In this document: one piece after another, positions 19,339-27,052 of the stretch | How the letters are laid out: each line of letters begins with the position of its first letter | Numbering within the stretch: the stretch's first letter is position 1 | Assembly (NCBI GenBank): GCA_027460525.1 | Contig: JAPZAS010000004.1 | Span: 49,055 to 113,054 of the forward strand | DNA from: Candidatus Methanoperedens sp. | GTDB taxonomy: Archaea; Halobacteriota; Methanosarcinia; Methanosarcinales; Methanoperedenaceae | Length of the DNA stretch: 64,000 nt | Direction: 5' to 3' | The notes under the pieces: model-generated | What the model saw: the letters and a program-made list of their open reading frames with translations, nothing else | What the model was told of the DNA's origin: nothing | Database searches by the model: none | Program-made: the position numbers and the translations under genes

Positions 19339-19734
19339 TTATATACCATTCACTATCCTCTTGATTTCAACTCTTGGCTTACTGAAATTGATAAGCAAGC
19401 ACAGTTTTAGACCAGTAATTCTAAGATAATTCAGGCACTGTGCGAGATGAATTTCATCGAATTCCTTAACGGTTTTTAGTTCAACTAAGATTTCATCCTC
19501 AACCAGAATATCCGAGATGTAATCGCCGACTAATTCATTTTTATAATACACTTTTAACGGTGCCTGCGGGAATGTTTTTAGCCCTCTTAGTTTAAGCTCG
19601 ACATTAAGAGCATTTTCATAAACTTTTTCAAGAAAGCCAGCGCCAAGAATATTGCTTACTTCAAACGCCGCGCCAATAATCTTCTCTGATAATTCATTCA
19701 ATCTGTGTTCATCTATATTTATCTGTGATTCCAT
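19339..19734 (-). CDS. GxxExxY family protein (PD-(D/E)XK nuclease-like)
   Basis: 131 residues with the defining G33-F-L-E36-K-V-Y39 motif (ILGAGFLEKVYENAL) and a PD-(D/E)XK-like core, D75-x9-E85-L-K87 (SDILVEDEILVELKTV). The biochemical role of the family is not established; the fold suggests nucleic acid cleavage or binding. The first 14 codons (MESQINIDEHRLNE) are a diverged copy of the dispersed CGCAGAT repeat read in the frame Q-I-N-A-D-E-R-R. The gene stands alone on the minus strand inside the island that separates cobZ from cbiB, with repeat copies on both sides. Confidence 0.8.
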   Translation of the reverse strand: MESQINIDEHRLNELSEKIIGAAFEVSNILGAGFLEKVYENALNVELKLRGLKTFPQAPLKVYYKNELVGDYISDILVEDEILVELKTVKEFDEIHLAQCLNYLRITGLKLCLLINFSKPRVEIKRIVNGI

Positions 19735-19744
19735 ATCTTCAAAC

Positions 19745-19941
19745 CATTATAAATCTCTAACAACCTTTTTCTATACTCACCGCTTCATTAAATCTGCGTT
19801 CATCGGCGTCATGCCCGCCGTTATGCATAGACACGTATCTCCACGTATGGAGAAGCCATACGTGTAGGCGACGCCAACTGGCGCAACGGTTGACGTGGAT
19901 GCGCCCTCCCGAGGCGCGACTCGGGGCGTTTATCTGCGGTT
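19745..19941 (+). repeat. Long dispersed repeat, copy 2, split by a 121-base hairpin-rich insertion
   Basis: Positions 19745-19804 match 23791-23851 over about 60 bases (shared blocks CTAACAACCTT and TTCATTAAATCTGCGTTCAT). The match then breaks and resumes at 19926-19941 (GCGTTTATCTGCGGTT), which continues the same repeat. The intervening 19805-19925 is GC-rich and full of inverted repeats: CACGTATGG/CCATACGTG with a five-base loop (19842-19864), GCGCC/GGCGC, and CCCGAG/CTCGGG. Reading: a small structured element inserted into, or replaced the middle of, an older repeat copy. The minus-strand frame through it (ending DADERRFNEAV-like) is not taken as a gene. Confidence 0.75.
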
Positions 19942-20008
19942 CGTTTTCGTTCAAAACCCGCACAGCCTCAATACAATGTTTATTTGTATCCATCTGCGGC
20001 TCCAAACA

Positions 20009-23000
20009 TCAAAACTTATTCAAGAACTCCTCAATAATCTTCTTATCATTCTCATCCAGTCCGTACAGCTTATACACAAGCTCGTTAATCTCTTCCTCAA
20101 GCGCCGCAATCCCCTGTGCTTCCTGCACATCTTTCTGCCAATGGGCCAGCGCCTCTTTCGCAAGCGCCTCGGCGCGCGGGATTAGTATCGTTATTTTCTC
20201 GCCTTTGCTTACTTTCCTGCCTGTGAGCGCGGCTTTAACATACTCAGCTTTTGCCTCGCTGTCCACAAGCATCGGCGCAACGCCTTTTATTTTTATTACA
20301 AATTCTTTATCCAGGGACTTCTCGATATCAACAGAAAGCTCCTTATGATTTGCATTGAAAAAAATCTCTTGCGCATCGAATTCCTCCCCACGGGCGCGGT
20401 ATTCCTTGATGTACTCTTCTGGGAAGCGCGCGGCGCGCTGGTCGGATTTGACTTTTGCGAGTATATTTTCCACGCGCGAAGTTATCTGGGAGACGAGGGT
20501 TTCTTCGGGTGTTTTGGGGATATAAATTGGAAGTTGATTTAAATAACCCGTCATATAGCGATACCATTTACCAGATGCGAAAGGACTTATTTGTTTTAGG
20601 TAAAATTCGAGTGGTCTTGAGTTAAGTAATGCTAAAATGTAAAGGTAATGATTTCTCTCTTTATTTTTTAAGATGATTCCGTAACAATCATGATCTAAAT
20701 AATAATCTTGGTCATCAAAAGCGAAATTATTTTCTGTCGATAGATTGGGAGTAATTATTTTATATTGCTCGAAAATCTTTTTTGGCTTCGGATGAACTAA
20801 TGCAAACCAGACCCCAAACATTTCTTCAGGGGTTTCTCCATAATATTTTCTTTCCTTTAAATCATCGATATGTAATTTTAGATACTCGTATGCATGAGGG
20901 AATTTTGTTTTGAATTGGTCTTCTGCAAGTGGATTTCCTTCATCATTATGTGGATAAATTACATAGCGGTTATCCCAATAAATCTTCCAACGCCTTATAT
21001 CTCTACCTTTTGGAACTTTCTTTAGACTATCTTTTTCCAAATTCAATTTGGAATAATTATCAGAATCTATAAAATAAATTGGATTTGCACCTGTTATAAA
21101 TCCTTCGTAAATATTTTCTTTGAGAGTATCTAAGTTATTTTCACAAATCATCTCCATTTTTTCCATAACTTTTAAAATAGGGACTGGAGCTAATTTCCAG
21201 CTTTTTAACCCCAAGACAGACTGCTCCATATCAAAAATCGAATAGAATTCGTTTCGATACTTCGATGTGCTAATGTTAGTTTTTACATCGGCTAAAACAT
21301 TCTCCTTTGGCATCCGTATAATTACACATTTGATTATATTTTTATCAGGCTTTTGCTTGTTAAGTATTATTATACATGGGTAATTTGTCGCATCTTCAAA
21401 TACCCCTGAATCACCAAAGTCGATAATTTGTTTAATAATGCAACTATCAATTATTAAACCTCTCAATTTTTTCCCATAATCTCTATTAAAGAAAAGATTT
21501 GGATTTATAAATCCCAATCTTCCCTGATTATTTAACCACTGAATTCCCCTTTCAACAAATGGAATGTATAAATCAAATTTTCCTATAACGGTAGTGTAAT
21601 TATTTCTTAGATAGTCATTTACTTCTTTTGAGAGCATTTGCACTCTCACATAAGGTGGGTTCCCCACCACAAAATCATACTCCACATGGTTCTTCAACAA
21701 TCCAGCAAGTATAATATCCTCTATTGACTTCACCAGCCTGCCATCGCCATATTCGCTCCTCAGCTTCTTTATCGTATCCAGAAAGTAGCGCCCATAGGGC
21801 AAAAAGAAACCCGAAAGCCTCGACCAGTCCTTGTTTTGCAGATATATTTTGAGGTTGCTCTCAAGCTTCTCCTGCGTTATCGCCTCTTGCTCGGCGCGCG
21901 CCGCTTCCTTCACTGTATCGAAGAGCGCCTGGAGCGCGGCGAAATATTCAGGGATGTTCAGCAGTCCTGTTTTCTCGGATATTGCTTCGCCCCTGAAAGG
22001 CATTATTATCTCAGCATCCACGAACTTATTGCCGGCGCGAACAGGAAGCGTGATTTTAATCGAAATACTGCGCCCGCCCTCGAACATGGAAAGCGTCATT
22101 GCTTCGCTCTTGCTTTCGTCTATCAGCGAGTCAGTCCTGAAAATTGGCAGGCGCTTGAGCACGAAACTTTTGTTCTTCTCGATAGCCTTTCTGTAATAAG
22201 GAATAAGAACAAGCATGAATTGAATCTGCGCCATTATTGTTGCAAAAGGATGGATGTCAAAACCTACGATATGATATTCGTTGCAGAGCTTGGAAAGAAC
22301 AAAATCCCATCCCTTTTCCTCTGCAAGAGGCTTGGCTTCATCAAGATACTTCTTCAAGGCATCCACAAGGAACGTACCTGAACCGCAGGCAGGGTCAAGA
22401 AGCCTTTTGTCAACGATTCCACGCCCCCTGTAATCAACAGCATCAACAATATATTCCACTACTTCTTTGGGTGTATAGAACTCACCCAGTGCCTTCCTCG
22501 TCTCACGATCAAAATATTTCTGGTATAGATCGCCAAGCGGGTCGCCGATGATTTTTGAAAAATCGAATTTATACAAAGCGTATAGCACCTTAGCCAGCGC
22601 CCTGCTGAAATCCATCAGCGCCACTTCATAACTTCTCTGGTCTGTGTAGATATTGTTCTGCAGGCCTTCAAAATCATCAGTCCACCAGTAAAACAAATCC
22701 TCTTCGAAAACAGATTCTACAAGGTCGCGCCGCATTTTCCGGATAAGGCGCATCACAAGCACGCCCCACACCACAAGGAACGTGCCGCCCCTGCGCTCGC
22801 TGCCTTTGATTTCACTTTCTATGAATTCCGAAAAGTCGATTCCCTGGAAATTATAGTCTTCGCACGCCTTGGCAAGGATGAGACGGGTGAACAAAGCGTA
22901 TGTGGTCTCTAGGCAGAACATGAATTTATACAAATCTTCTTCGCCAGTTGTAAGCCCCGCGCCTTTCAGGAGCTTCTTCCAGCTTTCAGGCACTTTATCA

Positions 23001-23704
23001 GGCTTCTTTGCGTAGGATTTGCGCCAGAAATCGTACGCGCTGGTAAGGAATTTTGAGTGAGAATACTCATAGTCAAATAGCTTGATGGTCTTTTTAAGGA
23101 GCTCGCCAAAGATGGAGTCCTCTTCAAGCTTGAAGTTCTCAAAAAAATGCTCACGCGCGGCATCCGAAGTCAAATAGATTCTTGATTCCGGCGCCGAAAA
23201 TTTATTCAAATAATTTAATATATCTTTTACTTTGGTAAGTTCATAATCCGGCTTTTTTAACAATTTAATAATAAGTTCGCAGTCCTTATCCGAAATCTCG
23301 CTGAGATTTACACGAAGCTCAAGCTTGTTGTTTTCTCCGATTCTCCTGTAAAGAATCAATTCATATCCATTTATTAATGCGCCAAAATCAGCGCGCAAAG
23401 GCTTTACATACCTGTCCCAGAGCTGATCGAAATGGTCTTTTAAGTCAACAGTATCAGAAGGTTTCTTGAATTCAACTACAAAGATAACATTCCCATAGTC
23501 ATCTATGCAAGTAATATCACTTTTTTTTCCCTTAATAAACAGCTCAAGTCGTATATCCTTCCCGATTGCTCTATATCCCAAATTTTCAAGAATATCACTT
23601 TTAGTAAAAAGTGTCCTTAGCTCTTCCTCAGGCATCTCAGGATTTTTCCTTGATTTCTCATAGAGATTCTGAAAATCAAGTTTAATTTTCTGGATGTCAG
23701 GCAT
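20009..23704 (-). CDS. Type IIG restriction enzyme/N6-adenine methyltransferase (single polypeptide)
   Basis: 1231 residues combining nuclease, methylase and specificity parts. The N-terminal PD-(D/E)XK nuclease has D63, E78 and K80 in DITCIDDYGNVIFVVEFKKP. A helical connector comes next. The gamma-class N6-adenine methylase has motif I DPACGSGTF at residues 437-445 and motif IV NPPY at 682-685 (VVGNPPYVRVQ). A C-terminal Eco57I/TaqI-like target-recognition region follows, and the protein ends in a coiled-coil tail. All catalytic residues I can check are intact, so it is probably active in defence. It is alone, with no separate S or R gene. The central specificity region (20.5-21.6 kb) is much more AT-rich than the ends, a mosaic sign. 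It sits between two direct copies of the long repeat. Confidence 0.9.
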   Translation of the reverse strand: MPDIQKIKLDFQNLYEKSRKNPEMPEEELRTLFTKSDILENLGYRAIGKDIRLELFIKGKKSDITCIDDYGNVIFVVEFKKPSDTVDLKDHFDQLWDRYVKPLRADFGALINGYELILYRRIGENNKLELRVNLSEISDKDCELIIKLLKKPDYELTKVKDILNYLNKFSAPESRIYLTSDAAREHFFENFKLEEDSIFGELLKKTIKLFDYEYSHSKFLTSAYDFWRKSYAKKPDKVPESWKKLLKGAGLTTGEEDLYKFMFCLETTYALFTRLILAKACEDYNFQGIDFSEFIESEIKGSERRGGTFLVVWGVLVMRLIRKMRRDLVESVFEEDLFYWWTDDFEGLQNNIYTDQRSYEVALMDFSRALAKVLYALYKFDFSKIIGDPLGDLYQKYFDRETRKALGEFYTPKEVVEYIVDAVDYRGRGIVDKRLLDPACGSGTFLVDALKKYLDEAKPLAEEKGWDFVLSKLCNEYHIVGFDIHPFATIMAQIQFMLVLIPYYRKAIEKNKSFVLKRLPIFRTDSLIDESKSEAMTLSMFEGGRSISIKITLPVRAGNKFVDAEIIMPFRGEAISEKTGLLNIPEYFAALQALFDTVKEAARAEQEAITQEKLESNLKIYLQNKDWSRLSGFFLPYGRYFLDTIKKLRSEYGDGRLVKSIEDIILAGLLKNHVEYDFVVGNPPYVRVQMLSKEVNDYLRNNYTTVIGKFDLYIPFVERGIQWLNNQGRLGFINPNLFFNRDYGKKLRGLIIDSCIIKQIIDFGDSGVFEDATNYPCIIILNKQKPDKNIIKCVIIRMPKENVLADVKTNISTSKYRNEFYSIFDMEQSVLGLKSWKLAPVPILKVMEKMEMICENNLDTLKENIYEGFITGANPIYFIDSDNYSKLNLEKDSLKKVPKGRDIRRWKIYWDNRYVIYPHNDEGNPLAEDQFKTKFPHAYEYLKLHIDDLKERKYYGETPEEMFGVWFALVHPKPKKIFEQYKIITPNLSTENNFAFDDQDYYLDHDCYGIILKNKERNHYLYILALLNSRPLEFYLKQISPFASGKWYRYMTGYLNQLPIYIPKTPEETLVSQITSRVENILAKVKSDQRAARFPEEYIKEYRARGEEFDAQEIFFNANHKELSVDIEKSLDKEFVIKIKGVAPMLVDSEAKAEYVKAALTGRKVSKGEKITILIPRAEALAKEALAHWQKDVQEAQGIAALEEEINELVYKLYGLDENDKKIIEEFLNKF

Positions 23705-23790
23705 ATTTCACTTCAATAACGCTCTTCCGTATAAATTTTTTCAAAAATCAAAAATTTTGACTGAACAATCCGAATAATCTCTTATATGCA

Positions 23791-23870
23791 GTTTCATAAA
23801 TCCCTAACAACCTTACTCATACTTATCCGATTCATTAAATCTGCGTTCATCTGCGTTTATCTGCGGTTAA
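23791..23870 (+). repeat. Long dispersed repeat, copy 3, merging into the end of cbiB
   Basis: This is the intact version of the repeat at 19745: a CTAACAACCTTACTCATAC-like left part and the core TTCATTAAATCTGCGTTCAT, CTGCGTTTATCTGCGGTT at 23831-23868. Read on the minus strand it is CCGCAGATAAACGCAGAT..., and its TTAA supplies the TAA stop of cbiB (23867-23869). It is in the same orientation as copy 2 across the restriction-methylation gene, and opposite to copy 1. Confidence 0.85.
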
Positions 23871-24784
23871 ATTCGCACTAAGGGGACATTGCCGGCAAAA
23901 AAGATTCCTGCAATCACCATGAACGATGAGAACCCTACAATATATACAGCTTTTTTAATCTGAAATGGCTGCGGTTCATTATATTGAGCCCCCAGCACAT
24001 GATAACCTATCTTTTCAAGTCTTACGTGAAGAGCACCCGAAACCGCTGACATGGACCATCCTGAATTGGGAGATGCGGTCTTGTTATGGTCATGTATGCA
24101 CGTTTTGACTGCGTCGATTGGTTTGCCAAAAAAAACGGCGGCAATGAAGATAAATACCAGAGACAAACGAGCAGGTACAAAATTCACAAGGTCATCCAGT
24201 TTTGCAGAGGTATAACCCAAATAGATATAAGGTTCTTTTTTATAACCCACCATGGAATCAAGCGTGTTTATCATGCGGCAGGCAAGCGCGCCTGGAAGAC
24301 CGAATAAGAAAAAATAAAACAATGGCGAAAGGATGCCGTCCACAAAGCTTTCAGCCAGCGATTCTATAACCGCTGAAGCTGACTGTGACTCATTTAGCTC
24401 TGATGTATCCCTTCCCACGAAAGTCCTAAGCTCGCTTCTCACTTTTTCAATCCTCCTTTCGTCAAGGTCTTTTTTTATTCCCAGAGCAGATGCTAACAGC
24501 ATGCGAATGGAAAAGCTGGACTTTAAGAGATATGCCGATGCAATCAATCCCGGGAAGCCTCTGCCAAGTGAGATTACAGCTAAGCTGGCAAGCACTGCTG
24601 CCCCGATGCAGAAAATCACCATGAACAGCCCGTACAGCCTCCTTCGGTGAATGGGTGATTTGCGCACAAACAGGTTTATCAGTTTTCCCATCCACACCAC
24701 AGGATGAAGAGCTGCAGGCGGTTCCCCGAATAAAATATCAAACAAAACGGCAAGAAGCAAAACCTGAATCCAGAAATCCATCAC
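23867..24784 (-). CDS. cbiB: Adenosylcobinamide-phosphate synthase CbiB
   Basis: 305-residue membrane protein beginning MMDFWIQVLLLAVLFDILFG and then the family motif GEPPAALHPVVWMGK at about residues 21-34. INTLDSMVGYKKEPYIYLG and PNSGWSMSAVSGALHVRLEK further on are diagnostic. It attaches aminopropanol phosphate (from CobD) to adenosylcobyric acid. Its start overlaps the cobD stop by four bases. The last codons run directly into the dispersed repeat, which provides the stop codon, so the native C-terminus may have been altered by a few residues when the repeat arrived. Confidence 0.93.
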   Translation of the reverse strand: MMDFWIQVLLLAVLFDILFGEPPAALHPVVWMGKLINLFVRKSPIHRRRLYGLFMVIFCIGAAVLASLAVISLGRGFPGLIASAYLLKSSFSIRMLLASALGIKKDLDERRIEKVRSELRTFVGRDTSELNESQSASAVIESLAESFVDGILSPLFYFFLFGLPGALACRMINTLDSMVGYKKEPYIYLGYTSAKLDDLVNFVPARLSLVFIFIAAVFFGKPIDAVKTCIHDHNKTASPNSGWSMSAVSGALHVRLEKIGYHVLGAQYNEPQPFQIKKAVYIVGFSSFMVIAGIFFAGNVPLVRI

Positions 24785-26352
24785 AGATGCGGCTCCATTA
24801 CAAGCTTCCAGACTTCGTTGATTTTCCTTCCTTTCATCAAGGCGGACAAAACCTTATCTGCAATATCTCCACTGTGGATTATGCTGCACTTTGCGCAGCT
24901 CCATACTGTTCCCCCTGTGGATCTCTTGACCAATTCTCCGCCCGCCCTTGCATCCTCGCATGGGTAAAAAGGACAGAAGCAGAAGGTGCAATCCTGACCT
25001 TCAAAGTGGCAGGGATAATACTCGCAGTCAATCCTGCTCCTGGCAACAACTCCTCTTTCAAGAGACCTGGCGATCTCCTTTTCTGCAAGTTCGGCTCCCC
25101 AGTCCGATACCACCCCTGCAAAAGCCTTAACCAGCCGTCTGTTCTCGCTTCTCTTTCGAACCGCAACCCTGATGTGATTTTCAAGACCAAAAGAGGCACA
25201 ATCGCGGATAATAATCCCGTATCTTAACATTCTCTCAGCCAGCTCTTTGGAATTTATTGCAAAGTCGCGGGTATCAATGAGAATGAAATTTGCATCACTT
25301 GGATAGGGTTTAAAACCCCTTATACCACTGAGCTGGGAGGTTAGCCACTGCCGCTCTTTTCTTATTAAGAGAAGTGAATTTTCGATATAATTTTTATTAT
25401 GTTCAAGAAACAGCTCACCTGCTGACGATGCAATGGAATTGAGATTCCACGGGAGGCGGATATTGTTCAGGAGCTTTGCAAAATCCAAAGAAGCGACAGC
25501 AAAACCAATTCTTAATCCAGGAACAGCGTAGGTCTTGGTAAGTGAACGGAGCGCGATGACAAAATCGTTATTGGCTGCAAGCCCTGCGACACTTTCCTCA
25601 GGGTTTGAAAGCTCGATGAACGCCTCATCAACGAATAAGAAAACGCGAGACGAGGCGCAGATCTGAGCCAGTTGAATGACCTCCTTTCGCCGAAGAAGTT
25701 TGCCGGTTGGATTATTGGGGTTGCAGAGAAAAACAGCCTTGTTCCCATCGGGCTTGACATTCGCTATGTCGTTGTATTCGATATACTCAACCTTTGCACC
25801 AAACAACCTGCACTGGAATTCATATTCACCGAACGTTGGGTATGGTATTATCACTCCGTCCCCGGGCTCGATAACTGTTTCCGCAAAGAGACGGATTAAT
25901 TCGGATGAGCCGTTACCCGGGACGATATTTTCAGGCGACACATGGAGATAATCCGCCGCTGCTTTTTTAAAACCCATGTACCTGTTGTCGGGATAATAGT
26001 TGATACTTTTAGAGGCTCCATTAAGGAGCTTCTTTAATCTTGGCGGACCAAGCGGATTAAGATTGACGCTGAAGTCCGCGAGCTCGTCCACGCTCTTTCC
26101 CGAAGCTTCTGCAAATTCTTCCAGCCTTGCTCCATGAATGCATGGTGCGAGTTCAATGACAGTTTTCTTAACCCGGTTACTTAGCACATGCCCAATTTTG
26201 TCTGGAAAGAATATTAAAGTGCTGTAAAGAATGGTTGATATGACATTAACAGCCCGAAGTTCATGATAGGTAGTGATTTTTTTGTGCAGGAAATGCTCGA
26301 CTATTCTATAACTCTCGATTTTTAGCTGCGTAAACTGTATTTTAAGTCTCAA
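24781..26352 (-). CDS. cobD: L-threonine-O-3-phosphate decarboxylase CobD with cysteine-rich C-terminal domain
   Basis: A class I aminotransferase-fold PLP enzyme. Core motifs are FSVNLNPLGPP, NGSSELIRLFAETV, FLCNPNNPTGKL and SLTKTYAVPGLRIGF, whose lysine should bind PLP. A C-terminal domain of about 100 residues holds a dense cysteine cluster (CEYYPCHFEGQDCTFCFCPF, then CEDA and CAKC), the arrangement reported for the Methanosarcina mazei enzyme, which also phosphorylates threonine. It makes aminopropanol phosphate for CbiB. The frame is open to ATG 26352, but the first ~60 residues do not look like CobD; a later start, perhaps GTG at 26187, is likely. Confidence 0.88.
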   Translation of the reverse strand: MRLKIQFTQLKIESYRIVEHFLHKKITTYHELRAVNVISTILYSTLIFFPDKIGHVLSNRVKKTVIELAPCIHGARLEEFAEASGKSVDELADFSVNLNPLGPPRLKKLLNGASKSINYYPDNRYMGFKKAAADYLHVSPENIVPGNGSSELIRLFAETVIEPGDGVIIPYPTFGEYEFQCRLFGAKVEYIEYNDIANVKPDGNKAVFLCNPNNPTGKLLRRKEVIQLAQICASSRVFLFVDEAFIELSNPEESVAGLAANNDFVIALRSLTKTYAVPGLRIGFAVASLDFAKLLNNIRLPWNLNSIASSAGELFLEHNKNYIENSLLLIRKERQWLTSQLSGIRGFKPYPSDANFILIDTRDFAINSKELAERMLRYGIIIRDCASFGLENHIRVAVRKRSENRRLVKAFAGVVSDWGAELAEKEIARSLERGVVARSRIDCEYYPCHFEGQDCTFCFCPFYPCEDARAGGELVKRSTGGTVWSCAKCSIIHSGDIADKVLSALMKGRKINEVWKLVMEPHL

Positions 26353-26441
26353 GATTCGGTTTTCTCTGGTTTTGAAATACCAACATCAGCAGTCCAGTTT
26401 TTATTAAATCAGCATGCTTAGCCTGATATTTAACCACAAGG

Positions 26442-26491
26442 CTTAAATACTATGATGCTACATTCTAAAGCTTAGACAACAAATCGTTGTC
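26442..26491 (+). promoter_or_regulatory. MC1 promoter and leader hairpin
   Basis: CTTAAATAC at 26442-26450 is a good TATA candidate. About 25 bases downstream, GACAAC (26475-26480) and GTTGTC (26486-26491) form a six-base dyad with loop AAATC just before CGGGGT and the ATG at 26504. A dyad at the expected transcription start could be an operator or could mask the ribosome site; self-binding by MC1 is one possibility. Confidence 0.45.
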
Positions 26492-26503
26492 GGGGTATTA
26501 AAT

Positions 26504-26791
26504 ATGGAAATAAGAAACTTTGTATTAAGAGACAAGAAAGGGAACGAGACTGGAGTATTCACAGGACATCAGCCGCGGCAGGCAGCATTGAAGGCAGCCA
26601 ACCGCAGCGGTGGATCAAAAGCAAAACCAGTAGAACTGAGATTGAGAGAGAGAGGATCCAAGAAGATCCATATCTATAAAGGCTGGAAAGAGACCGTATC
26701 TGCACCCAAGAACAAGCCAAAATGGATGCCTGCCAAGATCAATAAGCCGAATGTAAAGAAGGTAGGCGTCGAGGAGCTTGCGAAAATTTAA
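26504..26791 (+). CDS. Chromosomal protein MC1
   Basis: 95 residues, the full family length: basic, beginning MEIRNFVLRDKKGNETGVFT and with TGHQPRQAALKAANRSGGSK and KKIHIYKGWKETV. MC1 is the abundant monomeric DNA-bending nucleoid protein of Methanosarcinales and haloarchaea; it binds DNA in the nucleoid and bends it sharply. The gene is monocistronic, with its own TATA box, and is followed by a T-rich stretch (26802-26817) that probably terminates transcription. Its presence supports the taxonomic reading of the window. Confidence 0.95.
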   Translation: MEIRNFVLRDKKGNETGVFTGHQPRQAALKAANRSGGSKAKPVELRLRERGSKKIHIYKGWKETVSAPKNKPKWMPAKINKPNVKKVGVEELAKI

Positions 26792-26797
26792 ATTATA

Positions 26798-26818
26798 AAA
26801 TTTTTTTATTTTTTTTCA
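26798..26818 (+). terminator. Poly-T terminator after MC1
   Basis: Two T runs (seven, then eight bases) separated by one A, a few bases after the MC1 stop codon. Typical U-rich archaeal termination signal with no strong stem. Confidence 0.55.
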
Positions 26819-26863
26819 AGCCAGCTTTATACGTCATATCTCAATTTTAAACGAGGTGAATTA

Positions 26864-26971
26864 ATGAAGCTTTCGTTATTATTGGGCTATCTTTGCTGGG
26901 CGTGCGCGGCAATTACAGGCTTATTCTTAGTATCAGTGCTCATTCCTGAGTTCGCTAAAACCCTCGTTTGA
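26864..26971 (+). CDS. 35-residue single-pass membrane microprotein
   Basis: ATG at 26864 is preceded by GAGGTGA with a five-base spacer (26854-26860), a clear ribosome site. The product has one hydrophobic segment covering most of its length (LSLLLGYLCWACAAITGLFL, then VSVLIPEFAKTLV) and stops with TGA at 26969-26971, seven bases before the 3' end of the convergent tRNA-Arg. No family is recognised. The ribosome site and the membrane-helix composition make it a credible small protein; without homologues it remains a prediction. Confidence 0.5.
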   Translation: MKLSLLLGYLCWACAAITGLFLVSVLIPEFAKTLV

Positions 26972-26978
26972 TTTTATA

Positions 26979-27052
26979 CGGGCTCGCCGGGATTTGAACC
27001 CGGGTCACAGGCTCCGGAGGCCCGTGTACTATCCGGACTATACTACGAGCCC
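26979..27052 (-). tRNA. tRNA-Arg (anticodon CCG)
   Basis: Read on the minus strand: acceptor GGGCTCG pairs with CGAGCCC, the anticodon stem CGGGC/GCCTG closes the loop CTCCGGA with anticodon CCG (codon CGG), and the T arm is CCGGG-TTCAAAT-CCCGG. The discriminator base is G, and CCA is not encoded. The first ten bases overlap the last codons and stop of the upstream membrane protein gene (27043-28404). Confidence 0.95.

Noticed and set aside
19757..20005. Open minus-strand frame of 82 codons with a Q-I-N-A / D-E-R-R-F-N-E-like segment
   Set aside because: It runs through the split repeat and the hairpin insertion; composition follows the repeats and no domain is visible. It is useful only as evidence for the repeat-GxxExxY link.
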